From: Chromera velia
Taxonomy: Eukaryota > Sar > Chromeraceae
Direction of reading: 5' to 3'
Assembly (NCBI GenBank): GCA_018398765.1
Contig: JAHBMJ010000268.1
Coordinates: 1-52,224, forward strand
DNA length: 52,224 nt
Positions 1 to 18,080 of the stretch are shown here, piece by piece. The notes below the pieces were generated by a model, which was given only the letters and a program-made list of their open reading frames with translations, ran no database searches and was not told the DNA's origin. The position numbers and the translations under genes are program-made. Positions within the stretch are counted from its first letter, which is position 1; every line of letters starts with the position of its first letter.

Positions 1-1200
1 GCACGTGTTAAGAAGATTGACTTTGCGAAACGATCGAGCATGTGCATGAGAGTCAGTCGGCGTTGTGGGTAGACAGACGGCTCTGTATTTGTTCCTTCGT
101 CTGTGCCTCAGTCAGGGGGTGATTGTTGAGCCGCCATGCCTGAAGTGCCCGCCGCCATGCGCGCCGCCTTATAGATTGATGAGCTATGCCGAGCTGCATG
201 CATGCATGTGCATGCTTCTTCATGCAATTTGAATTAATTGCAATCAATAGTAGCATGCTCATAAAACGTGATGAGATGAAACGGCTGAACAATGAAAGGA
301 ACGGGAATATGCAATGCATCCCGTCCTTCAGTCTTTCCCTGTAAGAAGATCTTAAGAGACTCTAATGATAAGCTTCTAGTTGAGAAGATCTAGAGGCTTT
401 TAGGGTCTTTCAAAAGGTTCCCACAAGGAAATAGATAGACGGTCCTGGTGTGTGTTTTGTGATTCAGAGGGTGTGAAGACCGAACCATTGCTGGAAGCTA
501 GGTTAATGTCGAAAAATGAGCAGCGAGTCGCCAAGTGGCAAGCTTTTATAAAAGATAAGGTCATCAGAAGTATGCTCAGTGGTTGAACATCAATGGTAAA
601 GTAGCAAGCTTCAATGGCAGAGTATGGATGTTACCAAATGACAGTAACCTCACTCATGACTAACCTTTCCAAATCTCAGTTCGCCCATGTTAACATCCTG
701 GTTAATCTGGTCACTCCTGAAGCTCCAAGACGGCAAAAAAAGAAGAGACAACACTGTGGAAAGACGATTCTTAAACTACTATCCTTGAATTGTTTGGACA
801 TTGGCCAGTGAGCCAACTCTGACAGGTCAACAACGGGTCAAGCAACTGTGCATGCTGAAGATACGAAATTTCTATCCGCCTGACGTTTATAATATGCCCA
901 CACCTTAGCTTGTTTTTTCCCTTTCTGGCTGTTATGATGCTTTGATTGTCTAGAAGCGGTTTTATTCAGAAAATGGAAATGATGAAGCTCTGTTAGATCG
1001 GATGCAGTGAATATGCAATCTTGTCTTGAGGCGCTGTTCCGGCCACTGGGGCTGAATTCAGTGTACACTCCATGGACGGTATACATGTTACTAGGCCCGT
1101 CTGGTCTTCGAGCACCGAGGCCCGGCCCGGCACGCGCCTGGCCACATAGTAGTCCTTCACAAATATTCACAAGCTCTACACAGGCTGAATCAGATACTAA
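1..1200. other. Non-coding or unassigned left edge
   Basis: No reading frame here has both plausible splice signals and a recognisable protein. The short open frames on both strands have unbiased, unfamiliar translations. The stretch contains some simple hexamer-like repetition toward its right end and nothing I can annotate as a gene. Confidence 0.4.
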
Positions 1201-2480
1201 CCGATACTCGGCCACTCGAGAAAGAACCGATAGTCGATACTTCGATACCGATACCGATACAATACAATAAGATATTGGTACGATAGCTATCCCTAGCGAT
1301 CGCTACCGGCAGTGATCCTTTGCTGCCGGCAATTGCCGGTCTGCCGGTATCTGCCGGCAATAGACATTTCTGACTCAGTCACTGCAAAAAAAAAAGGTAC
1401 AAAAATGGGTCTCAAAAAAAAAAAAATTTAATTGCGGTGCAGTTGCTACAAAATGCTTTTAAACTCTTTTATAAGCAATCATAACATTCTTACAGCCTCT
1501 TGATAATTAATTTCTTTAAAAAAATATATAAAATATAAAAAACATTGAAAAAAATATATTTATTATCTATGTACTCAAACGTACTCAAACGTGATAACGT
1601 GTTACGGTATCACTGTGTCAGTCTGTTACTTAGCGCCTAAAAAAAGAACGAATATCTTGTTTTTGTGCTTCAACCTGTGCTCGTCCTGCAGAAGCTGTTT
1701 GGTTCACTCTGGGAGGGGTCAAGAATGAACGACTTGAAGGACACAGTGGAGGTGCCATGGAGGTGCCTCCGACCGTCTGGGAGCAGAAGGCTGGTTCTGT
1801 CTGCCGCTGATCCCAGTAGAAACCGCAGATGGAGGCACAACGGGGGTTTGTCTAACGGCCCGAGAAGAACTGGCTGCGGCGCTTGCACCATAAAACGATA
1901 CGGGAGCGATGGGTGACGCCAAAGGCAAGACCTGGATCCTAGGCACTCCCAATAGCCCTCCAAATGCCCCTCCCTCTGAGCTCTCCCTTTCTGAACAACG
2001 TACGGAAGACTGACTGCGGTGATGCACCTTTGCACTGCCAGAGCGAGAGTTTTGAGAACTGCTTTTCCTTTTCTCTCTCCCACTATGCCTCTCTTGTGAA
2101 ACGTTTTCGTCTTCTGACTATGCAGACGGGTTGTAGGAGGTATGAACTTTAAGCACCTCTTTAGACTGTGCCACCTATGACAGAGTGTCACGTACCTCTA
2201 TGTATACCTATAATTGGACTGTGTAAAACCATATACGGACTGTCACAGTGTTTAAACCTATAAACAGTCTGTATACAGTATATATAGACTAACTCCAACA
2301 GATAATGACCCACAGATTTTATCATTGAACTCTAACTTTCTCTGCCATCGACTGCTAGTCGTTCTGCCGGTGGTGACAAGCTCTGCTGGCAATTGCCATC
2401 CTACCAGCAATCGCTCTTCTCTGCCGCCAAAAAAAAAAACAACCCTGTTTTATAGTCACTATAATGATACCATAATGCTA
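1200..2480. repeat. Degenerate short-repeat region
   Basis: Positions 1238-1262 repeat the hexamer CGATAC. Positions 1320-1363 carry four overlapping copies of a TGCCGG / GGCAATTGCC motif. A diverged version of the same motif, again followed by an A-run, sits at 2367-2440. The two similar blocks about 1.05 kb apart could be ends of a decayed mobile element, but I see no target duplication. A 173-codon minus frame at 1670-2191 lies between them and resembles no protein I know. Confidence 0.35.
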
Positions 2481-3364
2481 GTAACTAACGAATTAACCCA
2501 CTGATGTGTTTTTAAAAGACTTTTAAAATTCTTTTTATCTTACTCTTTAGCTAGCTCTTTAGTGTTACTAGCTAAACCATCATTCTCTTACTACAAGAAG
2601 AAGAGAACTCTCAAACTGTATGACAGTAAGACTGACAATCATAAATTAAGTTAGATCGTAGCCTGCCTAAGTTAGATCCTATCTAGGATCCTATGCTAGG
2701 CACGTCAGAGCAAAAAAAAAAAAACTCTCTAGAAAAACGAGTTCTTTATTTTTTTTGTCTTTTTTTTTTACCTTAGAAATTGCCTACAACACCTTACAAC
2801 ACTTGTGCAACACCCATGCAGGCCGTGCAACAGCTAAACAAGAGTTCTTTTAGACAAAAAAAAAAAACCTGACAAAGAGAGTTATCTATTTTTTTTTTCT
2901 CTGTAATACCCCTATAGGATCCTATGCTAGATCCTAGGTGAAATGAATCATAAAATATGAACACTAGGTTTTTTGGACTCAAAGACTTGGAATTTTTTCC
3001 TAAATTTCTACAACCTAGGTATGATATGTAAAGTTTTAAAGTGAAATAAAGTTTAAAGTCTGCATGGTTTGAGTCTGTAGACTCTAAAATATAACTTTTG
3101 AAATGTACTTAAGGCTGAGAAAAGGTGCATAAGGTACTACGGTGCTGGTGTTGGTGCAAAAACAAGTTTGCACCTTATAAAACAGGTGCAAAATAAGATG
3201 CACTGTTTACCATATAAAAGTTAGGTTTCTAGGGTTGATTTCTAGTGTTTTTAACGGCCAAAAGGCGCCTCAATCAAGGCCTAAAAGCTTTTTATGATAT
3301 AGATTTGCTACATTGATTTTTATTATGCGAAACACCTTAAAATGTCACTAGAAATATCAGTGAG
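2480..3364. other. AT-rich intergenic DNA
   Basis: AT-rich sequence with several A/T homopolymers of 8 to 12 bases and short repeats of CTAGGATCC type. A GGTGCA-rich patch at 3120-3205 is related to another at 5750-5850. No gene is visible. Confidence 0.4.
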
Positions 3365-3821
3365 GCATGCCAGGGGTGAGTAGGGTGCTTTTTGCCCCCC
3401 CCTCTGCATAGGAGACCGGCGCTTTTCCGCAAAAAACTCGTTTTCATAATTGGTAAGGAGTTAAAAGCTGAAACTTTGTGTAAAAAGACGTTATAACGAT
3501 AGAAAAAGAACTATCGAACAGATTTTTAATATCATTTCTAGAAACACAGGCTGCCATATAAATTTTATAAGTTTCATACCGTTTTTTTTACTATTCAAAA
3601 CCGTTAAAAAATGGCCTCGAAATCAAAAAATTTGTATGACAGCCTATGTTTCTAGAAATGATATAAAAAATCTGTTCCGGCCATAGTTCTTTTTCTATCG
3701 TTATAACGTCTTTTTACACAAAATTCCAGCTTTTAACTCCTTATCAATTATGAGAACGAGTTTTTTGCGGAAATGCGCCGCTTTAGGGGGGCAAAAAGCA
3801 CCCTACTCGCCCCCGGCATGC
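3365..3821. mobile_element. Foldback (MITE-like) element, copy 1
   Basis: The left half (3365 to about 3575) is repeated in inverted orientation in the right half (about 3600 to 3821). The outermost bases are GCATGCC and GGCATGC. Matching internal landmarks are CGCAAAAAACTCG (left) against CGAGTTTTTTGCG (right), and TATCATTTCTAGAAAC against GTTTCTAGAAATGATA. There is no coding capacity, so it would be non-autonomous. No clear target-site duplication flanks it. A second copy is at 49067-49441, which shows that it is a dispersed family rather than a local palindrome. Confidence 0.75.
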
Positions 3822-6200
3822 GATAAAAAGCAAAAATGAAAAGGCGATAAAAAGCAAAAATAAAAAATATGACAATTAAAGACTATATATCTCTGACTGT
3901 CTCATGACTTCGGTCTCTTTCTGGGTTTCTTTTCTCAATTTAAGCAACGTTTTTCACCTGTCTAATGTTTGAATATTATGTTTGGCGCCGATTGCGTGCT
4001 GCACTGTAGTCCAGTTCTGTCCCTATACGGTCCATAAAACCTTCAAACTGCATGATGCCCCTTTGAAGCAAACTCATAAAGAAAGCAATCACAAATACTA
4101 TATTTTCATGAAAAAGAAAAAGAAGAAAGAATAAAATAAAAGAAAGTTTTTTTTAATTTGCATTTTTCCTCTGAGCAAGGGTAAGTGAGGATAAGTGAGG
4201 GCCTGATCTCAAGGCTCAGAGCCCAGCCCCATCATACCCTAGCTCTCTTCTTCACTCACCCCCTAACTCACCCCCCCACACAAAATGACAACGGAGGACA
4301 AAAAAGAGGAAGAAGAGAAAGAAGAAGAGGAGAAAGAAGAGGAAAGAGCAGGTTCCTTACAGACTTTGTCTCACTCGAAGTCCGACTTGAAAGTTAACTT
4401 CAGTATGTCGTCTTTCTTCCCTAGAAACTCCTCTGTTTTGATGTGGGCTGGTTGGAGCGGAGGGGAGGCTTTGGCTTTGGCTTTTGATTTGGGTTTGGCT
4501 TTTAAGAATGAGAGAAATACAGACAGAGTCGGACAGGTGCGATTCCTAACCCCAGACCCTCTTCTTTTGACTGACCCGGCTTAATTCATGATGTCCATCC
4601 AGACTAGCTTGTCTTTTCATACCCTCCTGAGCCACCTGCAAGGATCTACGCGGCTAGTACAAGTAGTTTTTCCGTCTTCAGATCCAAAAGAAGGCTCTCC
4701 CTACTCTTCAACAACTCCTCTTTTGTTTGTTGGCATTTGTTTGAAGCCGTCTATCTGGACAGGGCCCCGGTTTGTAAAATTGAAAAGTGATTAACTGCAG
4801 TGACCGGTATACAGGACCGGTATGACTGACGACTCGTAAACGAAGGGGTGAACGCCCCTAGGAAAGCTGCAATTCCATCTACAGACGGACTTCAAACCCT
4901 CTGGAAGTACCAAATGCAACGAGAAGCCGTGACATGACAGAAAATCAGATATAGATCTGTATGTAAGCATACAAACTTGACGAAACTTGACGAGCCATCA
5001 GCAGACGGAAGTGATGAATGGTTCCACTCTCTAAGGCAAAGCAGCAAATCGAATGATCAAACCAATTGTACTCTTACTGACCAAAATAGATCGAGCCCGC
5101 CAATTGTAAAGAGCACCCGACACCAGGTTTCAAAAGTCCTTACCTACAACTGAGAGGGAGAGTGTCAACGTACCTTCACGTATGTGTGTTCCCATATGTG
5201 TGCCGTTTCTGCTTCTCTTCATCATATAAAAACTTAAAAGAATCTGCGTGGAGCACTAGCTGCATTGGCATTCATCCTCGGATTGCTAATAAAGGTCGAG
5301 GAAGCTGGTTTCCTCCCGGCAAACCGTTTGGCATTGTACCATTGCTATATATGCAAACGGACTCAGTCTGCTTACTCAGCTTCTTGACTCAAACCTGTTA
5401 TTCTAGTCTTTTTACCCTCGTCCGCTCCGCGTTTCTATACGTGTACATGCAGTCGTTTCTGTTGTATAAGGCAGCCTATAAAACAGTTATCATGCTGCAA
5501 AGGGAAGAGGCACTCATGCTCCAATGGACCTAATTGATTTCATGCAGCGCATGCGTTGTCGAACGTACGTTCAGTGACCTCTGTATGTAGCCGATTTTAA
5601 ATTTATCTCAAAAATCGGCTGCATATGATTAGATTTATTCCACACACCGCGGCCCGGCAACATGCGCGTTTGGGGTCGCGGGGAGCCGCAAGGGCGGGGC
5701 CGCGGCGCGTTGCATGGCCATGACGCTGACACTTTTCACCCAATTCCATTCAATCAGGTGCAAAACAGATGTATCAGATGCATCTGGTGCAACTTCTTCG
5801 TTTGCACCTTTTCTGAGCTTCGAATCTGAGGTGCACCTTTTCCAAGCCTTAAATGTACTTTAAAAGTCTTTTATCATACATTAAAAAATCTTTTAAAAGG
5901 CTGTAAACAATCTAAAACGACACATCAATGTGTTCAAGCTTTTTATTTTTAAAATTTTAAAACCAAAAAAGTTTTAAAGTCCAATTAAAAAAAATTATTA
6001 TAGAAATAACTTTACAGATCACACCTAGCCTACGACTTTTAGCTAGACTTTTAGTCTTTTCATACGAATCTAGATACGAATATACCTCAAAAAAGTTTTT
6101 GATTCTCACAACAATTTTTTCTAACCAAAATACCTCCAATTTTACATTGAATATCAGTTTCCACTTCAGCGTTACTAGTCGTTTTATCGAACGTTGTATT
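3822..6200. other. Intergenic DNA without a supported gene
   Basis: Directly after the foldback element the segment GCGATAAAAAGCAAAAAT occurs twice (from 3820 and 3844). An acidic 99-codon frame begins at the ATG at 4285 with a Lys/Glu-rich run and then loses character; it may be chance low complexity. GGTGCA-rich and AT-rich DNA fills 5740-6160. Nothing else is identifiable. Confidence 0.35.
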
Positions 6201-8336
6201 TATTAGGAAACGTTATGTAGTTTCATTACCGTATTATTGGCTTTGTCAATCATGGCTAGATTGACGTTCATCTGAGGAAACCTCCCCCCGCAGCTCTGTA
6301 GCCGTAGCTCAGCCCATATCGTGACATTTACGGACGAATTCCAATGCGATCTTTTTGTTCTTTTGACAGAGAGAGGCAGAAAAAGACAAAACACAGTGAG
6401 AGGAGAGAGAGACGGAGGGAGAGTCTCTCAGAGAGCCACCAGCCAACAAGAGAGAAATTATATACGCTCGCCCGACAGATGCCAAACTGACAGCTTCGGG
6501 AGTCGACACAGTTGGTTCATTGCAAAGGAAAATCAACTTCGATCGATCGTTTGGTGCATGGGGTGTTGAGTTCTACTTTCCCAGATTCATTTCGCTCTTC
6601 TTCTCAATGAGCGTCTGCGCAGAACATCGGATGGAATGGATGCTCCTTGTTCTTTGCTTCTTTTCCTTTCATTCCCCCCCCTCTCATGGATGCCCTCCAA
6701 CCTTCCCGCTCATGAGTAACAGCAAAATTCAGGGGCGACGGAACGATCAGGGGGGCACTCAGTCAGCCAGTCAGTGTTGTCAATTCATTCAACGGCAAAA
6801 CCGGCCGTTCCGTCTGGGGTCTTTTGCTCTTTTCTGTCTGTTTCTTTCACCGTCTTTTTTCACCTTTTTGCGCTTTGCATTTTTGAACTGGAACGAATCA
6901 GCTCGAGAGTTCGTTTCGCTCTATGGATTCAGCTTCCATGAAGTTCTAGAAGCAGAAAAAAACAAGGATGAATTGGAAAGGAACCCCCCCCCTCTGCCCC
7001 CCCAGTTATGCTTCTCTCTTCAGAAGAGAAGGTACGAAGAGGGAATTATGTGCTTGGGTTTTCTCTCTGTTGTCGCTTTCCTGTTGCCTGAATCTGTGTG
7101 TGTGTTTGTGAAGGAGGGCACCGGTGTTGCTGGATTGTTGGGAACTGCATGACACAGATGAGAACCAACGCGGCAGGTCTCTCGACAACTGGAGACCTGG
7201 GCAAATAAGTGTTTGTTTGGTGTGTTGCGTCGATTTTGGTGTTCTATCTGCCGAAGAAAATAGACAGGACAGTCTCATCCTCAGGCGACAGCTGAGAGAA
7301 TAAGGCAGAAGCCTGCTCAGACCTCAGGCAGGCAGGCCGAAAGAAAGACATCCGGCGACGTATATTTCTCCTTTCGTTCTATCTGTTACATTTGCTGATA
7401 AGTGCAGATTGACGTGATGATGTCATTCAGGTTCTCCCTTCCTTTCTTCCTTTGGAATGGCAGGGCGGACCTGCAGGCTTGTTGGCTGGCTTCAGAAAGA
7501 GGGGGGAAAGGAAGGAAGAAAAAAGGTTTCACAGGTCATGAACCGAAGGTGAGTGGTTTTGCTGGATGGGTGCACGGTGTGTGGGTTTGTTTGGGTCAGA
7601 TGGAATGCATGCTTCGTTCATTTACTTAAAATAATGTGCGGGTTTTCCTTTCTGCGTTCCCCCGCCCAGGCTTTTTCGTCTCTCCTTTGCCTTCTCCTCC
7701 TCCTGATCGTGCCTCTGTCTGTTTGCGGTCAGAAAGAGATCACGACAAAAAAGCAGCGAGCAAGCGAGCAATTCCTTCCACCGGGCAGTCGCATATTTTC
7801 CTTACTCCTTCTCCCTTCCTAGTTTCAACCTTCACAACCACTTTTCGAGAGAGACAGAGAGAGAGATACCTTCCTTCCTTCATCCTTCCACCGGGATTCC
7901 AAACGCCTCGACCCTCTATGTTCGTGTCCTACCATCCATCCATCCATCCACACACATTCATTATTCCCTGATGCCCCCCCCCTGACTGAAAGGGAAAAGG
8001 ACGACGTCAACCTCAAGTCAGCACCAGAAGAGAAAAGGCAGAAAAAAGAAGGACTCAGATCTTGCATGAGAAAGCACAGAAGGGAAGGGACACAACATGC
8101 GACGCTCAACTTGAAGGACGGGGAGGATCAATCAACCCCTCGCCTTCCCCTCTCGCGACTCTCTCAAGCCCTCCCGACTGCTCTCTTCAAACCAGCGCCT
8201 CAATCACTTCTCGATGAATGACGCATTTCCGCCCCCCCATGCTATAATCCCATCAATACCCCCACCCCAACCCTCAATGTTGTTGCGCTTCCTTTTCACC
8301 TTTCTCTCTCTCTCTTTCATGTCTCTCTCTTTCTTC
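6200..8336. other. Region 3' of the helicase gene
   Basis: This lies downstream of the minus-strand helicase stop codon and probably includes its 3' UTR. The longest plus frame (6520-7152) is Phe/Ser/Leu-rich low complexity without a domain. GA-rich, CT-rich and (CATC)n tracts are scattered through it. No gene is supported. Confidence 0.35.
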
Positions 8337-13660
<5,324 letters not shown>

Positions 13661-15404
13661 CCTTGATTCCTTTTTTGGTTCTTCCGGTGTCCGTTTCAGA
13701 AAAATGAATGCTTGCTTGTCGCGGTAGACAGGCGACTCAGTTCCTCCTCTTTTCTGCGCAGAGACCGGGAAGCCAGGGAAAGGGAAAGGAAAGGAAAAAG
13801 AGGAGACGCTGAAGAGTGGAAGAAAGGGAAAAAAGAGGACCGACAAAGACGAAATACATTCACTGCGGGAAAAGTCTGCACAAGCAGGCAGGACCTCTTT
13901 CTCGAATAGAGGCACGCCTTGCTGCTGGCATCATTCAATAGGAAGAGACGGAAAGCGCATTTGAAGAAATCGAGAGAAACCGACTGCATCCGATTTCTGA
14001 ATGCAGAAAGGAAAGAGAAGTTTTCATTTTCCCCCACCTTCCTGTCTCCTTTCTTTTTCAGCTTATTTGTTGACCCTTCCCTCTCCCTCAATAGCCCCTC
14101 AGCCGTGGAAGAATTTCATACCGACGGTTTCTGCCCTTCTGATCACTCTTTAAGGAGCTGCACTCTGGCTTTCTTTTTCTCTCGCCAAAACTGTCCACTT
14201 TTCCAAAACCCGTCTCCCACGAAAAAAAACTTGGAAGGGAGACTGAACAAGAACCGGAAAAGGAAAGAAAAGACGAAAACCATAACAGACAAACCACTGC
14301 CTCCAAAGCACTTCATACAGCAAGGACAGGCACAGGCAGGCGGAAAGAAGAGAGATTGCCTTTCTGACCAGACAGGAAACCAACCTTTTTCGCTTCAGCT
14401 GGGTCACTCGATTACTCCAGAGAGAGAGACACGAAGAGAAATTGAGGCAACTTGCCTGGTAAAAAGCTCAATCACACACACGCCTTCTCCCTTGATACAG
14501 AGACTCAGGTGCGTTTCAGGTTCTCTGACACAGGAAGGGAAGTCCGAAAGATGTCACTCAAGCAGGCAGCAGACTCTTCCTGAATTTGCGAGGAAGGGGG
14601 ATTTTTGCGGACATTTGCGGACAACTGAAATTGTGGCCGCGGCCATGGCCGGCCGGCCGCCAAATTAATTCGTTGCGCCAAACAGGCTTTCTAGACACCG
14701 CGGCGTTTACGGTCAAACGCCGCGGTGCCGCTCCGCGGCACCAAGCGCTGCGGAGCGCCCGAAGGGCGCACCGCGGCGAGCCGCGTTTGTAAAACCTTGA
14801 AGAAAGGGGGGGAACCGCGATGTGATTGTTCCGGTCTTTACCTCTTCTGAGGCAAGTTGAACCAAATTGATCAGCAATTGATCAAATTTATCATTGAAAC
14901 ACCTTAAAAAATTTTTTTTGGCGCCTGCGGCGCTCAGAAAAAACCGTTTTTACGGTATATGGGGCCATGTCCCAAACGGGGGGGGGCGCCGCCGCGGAGG
15001 GGCCTGGAAGGAACCGCGGCGCAGCCGCGGTGCTAAAAATGGCCGCTCTAGAAAGCCTGGCGCCAAAACGCGACATCACGAATTCACCTATAGCTCGTGC
15101 CCAAACTCACTTTCACGCTCGCGCGGGTCGGATGGCCGGACCCTGGCACGGCACAGTCCGACAACCGGCACTTCGGCGCGGGATTCCACCTGCATGGCCG
15201 TAATCGTTGAATGCTGAGAGTCTTTGAGTCACTATCTCTCTCTCTCTCTCCCTCTCTTTTGTTCATAGACTCAGAGTTAAAGGGAAATCCAGTGGAGGGG
15301 CACAAGAAAAGGCACCTGATCGGGTTTGGAGATTTGCCTGAAAATTAGGCCACTTTTTTCTTTCGTCCTTTCTGTTGCCGTCTGTGACCAGAAAGGAACC
15401 CACG
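13661..15404. other. Intergenic region between the helicase and the plus-strand gene
   Basis: Contains the presumed 5' leaders of the minus-strand helicase and of the gene at 15405. The plus-strand frame at 13919-14668 is unfamiliar and basic/Ser-rich and I do not call it. The part at 14630-15060 is very GC-rich with short hairpins and is listed separately. Confidence 0.4.
14630..15060. repeat. GC-rich block with short inverted repeats
   Basis: A 13-bp stem CACCGCGGCGTTT / AAACGCCGCGGTG with a short loop sits near 14696-14728, followed by more hairpin-like CCGCGG and GCGCCGC stretches at 14730-14790 and 14918-15050. Base composition contrasts sharply with the AT-rich sequence between (14860-14915). 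Similar GCGCCTGCGGCGC-type words occur at 30770-30920. It could be a repetitive element; no ends or target duplication are evident. Confidence 0.4.
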
Positions 15405-16736
15405 ATGGGCGTCTCTTTGAGGTCTTTCATGTTTGTCGGCACGTGCGGTGCCATATTGTCTGTGTTTGTCGGTCTCCGGCTTATCCCTCGTGCCGATATC
15501 CCCCTGCATATGCGGAATCACAAATTGCTGTATGATGAAACTCTCCTAAGTGAGACCATAGGACAGTCTCTTGTAAGCCGTTTGAAAGCCGTCTCCTTTC
15601 TTCCCACAAACACCAACGACCTGAAATTCTACACCACGAAGCACGAGCACATCGGAGAGGCGGTTCCCTTCCAAGGTGGAAGCTCCAAGTCCAACAAGTG
15701 CCCGCATCCTATGATGGTGCCCTCAGTCAACAGAACTCTCTGTGTGCTACCCGGGCGGGTCGATGTAGCTCGGCATTATATTGCGGGGGGGGGGCTTGAG
15801 GGACGAAAGGAGAGGTTTGAGATTGCAGCGAGTCGGCTGCAGTCGTTCGGTCAGTATAACTTCCTCTCGGATGGTGTGCAAGGCCATGCCGATTTCCAGA
15901 AGCTGTTTGAGGATCCCAAGTTCCTCAAGTTCAGTCAGAGCGTCTGTCCAGAGGACAAACAGGTCCTCGACCCTTTTCAGTTCAACTTCATCGTACAGAT
16001 ACCAGGCCAGACCGTGGCCTTGCACTTGGACGGGGTCTACTTCTGGGGAGCCACGAGGTTTGAGTTTCCTCAATGGCTGCTTGCGGTGATGGCTTTCAGT
16101 GGACTTTTCAAGGAAGACTTCGTTGACCAAGTTCAGGTCGTTGCGTACCTCCACTCATGGGAAGCATCGGCAGAGAGGGCAGGGCAGTTTGTTTATTGGG
16201 TGGACGCGACAGGAACACCCTTGAGGGAGACCCCAAAAAAGTTCGCGGGATCGGCTGTAGACGGGACCAAAACGATGCACGCAGCCGAGGTGTACTTTCC
16301 CTCTCGTGAGATTCCGGTGATACCTCCGCAGGCTGATAACAAACTTGTGAATGCGGACGGAAAAGGGGAGAAGTGGGAATTGGTCAGCGATGGGAAAAGA
16401 CTGGCGACGTATGATTGGCATGACCTCCGCGTGACTGCAGTGTACAGAGCACGGTGCTTCAGGTCGCAGGAGGAAGTCGAGGCATTCCGCAAAATTCCCG
16501 ACAGCGAGAAAATGTCGCTGGACTTTGTTCTTGGGAAGCTGGGGGATGATCTCGTGGAGAGAAAGCGAGTGAGCAGAGAGAAATTGGACGGAATGAGCCG
16601 ATTCGATTTCGCCCAGATGCTATTGAAAGAGTATGTCAAGTATCCCTACAGCCCCACGGCCCTTGTGCCTTTCAACTACTGTGCGCTTTCAAGGTTGGCA
16701 CCTTGGTCGAAACCCGTGCTCGACCTCGTTTGTTAA
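15405..16736 (+). CDS. Membrane-anchored protein, possible 2OG-Fe(II) oxygenase-like fold, intronless
   Basis: A single open frame of 443 residues. The start is the first in-frame ATG, with A at -3 and G at +4. Residues about 8-27 are hydrophobic and look like an uncleaved signal anchor, so the bulk probably faces the ER/Golgi lumen or outside. I do not recognise the family with certainty. A candidate iron-binding pattern is visible: H207-x-D209 (in LHLDG), then H339 (in YDWHD), with R348 nine residues later, which is the spacing expected for the 2-oxoglutarate-binding Arg of the double-stranded beta-helix enzymes. This is inference; the gap between HxD and the distal His is long. The absence of introns contrasts with every other gene in the window and could indicate retroposition or transfer. 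Confidence 0.75.
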   Translation: MGVSLRSFMFVGTCGAILSVFVGLRLIPRADIPLHMRNHKLLYDETLLSETIGQSLVSRLKAVSFLPTNTNDLKFYTTKHEHIGEAVPFQGGSSKSNKCPHPMMVPSVNRTLCVLPGRVDVARHYIAGGGLEGRKERFEIAASRLQSFGQYNFLSDGVQGHADFQKLFEDPKFLKFSQSVCPEDKQVLDPFQFNFIVQIPGQTVALHLDGVYFWGATRFEFPQWLLAVMAFSGLFKEDFVDQVQVVAYLHSWEASAERAGQFVYWVDATGTPLRETPKKFAGSAVDGTKTMHAAEVYFPSREIPVIPPQADNKLVNADGKGEKWELVSDGKRLATYDWHDLRVTAVYRARCFRSQEEVEAFRKIPDSEKMSLDFVLGKLGDDLVERKRVSREKLDGMSRFDFAQMLLKEYVKYPYSPTALVPFNYCALSRLAPWSKPVLDLVC

Positions 16737-17796
16737 CTGAGTTGTCATCAGCAGTTACTCAGAAAGCTTGTTGAATGAACAGCGGTGCAGATGCTCCGTC
16801 ATTGATTATCATTGAGACTTTCTCTGTCAATGTGCTGTATGGTATGGTGTGACGCAAAAAACTTGCGGCAAGTGTGACCTGGAGTCGCTGCTTCACAAAC
16901 TTCTGAAAACAATTTGTATTAAACCTAACTTACACCTTCACCAGCCTCTCAATCTGCTGTCATTTTGTTAGTATAATGTTATAGCCATAATGTTTAAATG
17001 TTAGTTTAGATTGCGGTTGTTACCGTATTGTTTTTTAAATTTCCTTAATGAAAGCTCTGCCCTCTTTAGTAAATTAAAAAAAAGGTTTTATAACCAGCTC
17101 CCATACGTTTCTTTAAACGTGGAACCATTCAATCAATCAAATAATCAATCAATCAAAAACTTTACAGAAAGTGAAGGAAAACTAATACTACAACTAATAT
17201 AGTGTAATCTTAATCTGATCATGAGTCTATTTCAGACGAGAGCGATAGTTTTTTTTAACTTTTTAAAAGTTTTCACTAATTATAAATTAAATGAGTTAAA
17301 TTAAATTCACTTGAACTTTGCCAGTAAACTTAAAAACATACAGGTTTATATCATTTTGTTCTTTATTTTTTGTCAGAGGCATTTTCAGTTTTTTTTTTTT
17401 TCTCTGCATCACGCCAAAATTTATAACTGCTTTCACCTTTCAAGTTGTTACTTTTTGTATCATTTCCAATTTTTGTTTCCTAACTCCTGTCTCCTTTGTC
17501 TTCTGTCCAATGTTTGGTGAATATAAACTCTCGTAGACTGATCTGGTTGCCCTTCTCTCGTCACCTGAACACGCGTCCAACGGGGGCCTTTGCCATCTTT
17601 AAGAGCGTGAAAGTTACGACAGTTTTTGTTTTCAGCTCGTTGCTTGAAGCATTCAGCAAGAAAATTCCCGATGTGCATTTTTCTCTGGTCGTGCTTTCTC
17701 GGATCTCTCACCATTTTAGACTTTTCCCCTTCTCTGTTCTTTCTCTCCCCTTCTGCCCCAACCAGAGGTACAAACGGTAATGCAGGTCTAGCCACC
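16737..17796. other. AT-rich intergenic DNA
   Basis: Downstream of the intronless gene. AT-rich with (AATC)n-like repetition at 17130-17155 and T-homopolymers near 17390. Short frames on both strands are not convincing. Confidence 0.4.

Positions 17797-18080
<284 letters not shown>

Noticed and set aside
1670-2191. Minus-strand frame of 173 codons
   Set aside because: Unfamiliar sequence with competing open frames on the other strand and no splice or start evidence.
4285-4584. Acidic frame of 99 codons starting with a Lys/Glu run
   Set aside because: Only the GA-rich tract gives it protein-like character; no supporting context.
6520-7152. Plus-strand frame of 210 codons
   Set aside because: Phe/Ser/Leu low complexity, no domain, no splice support.
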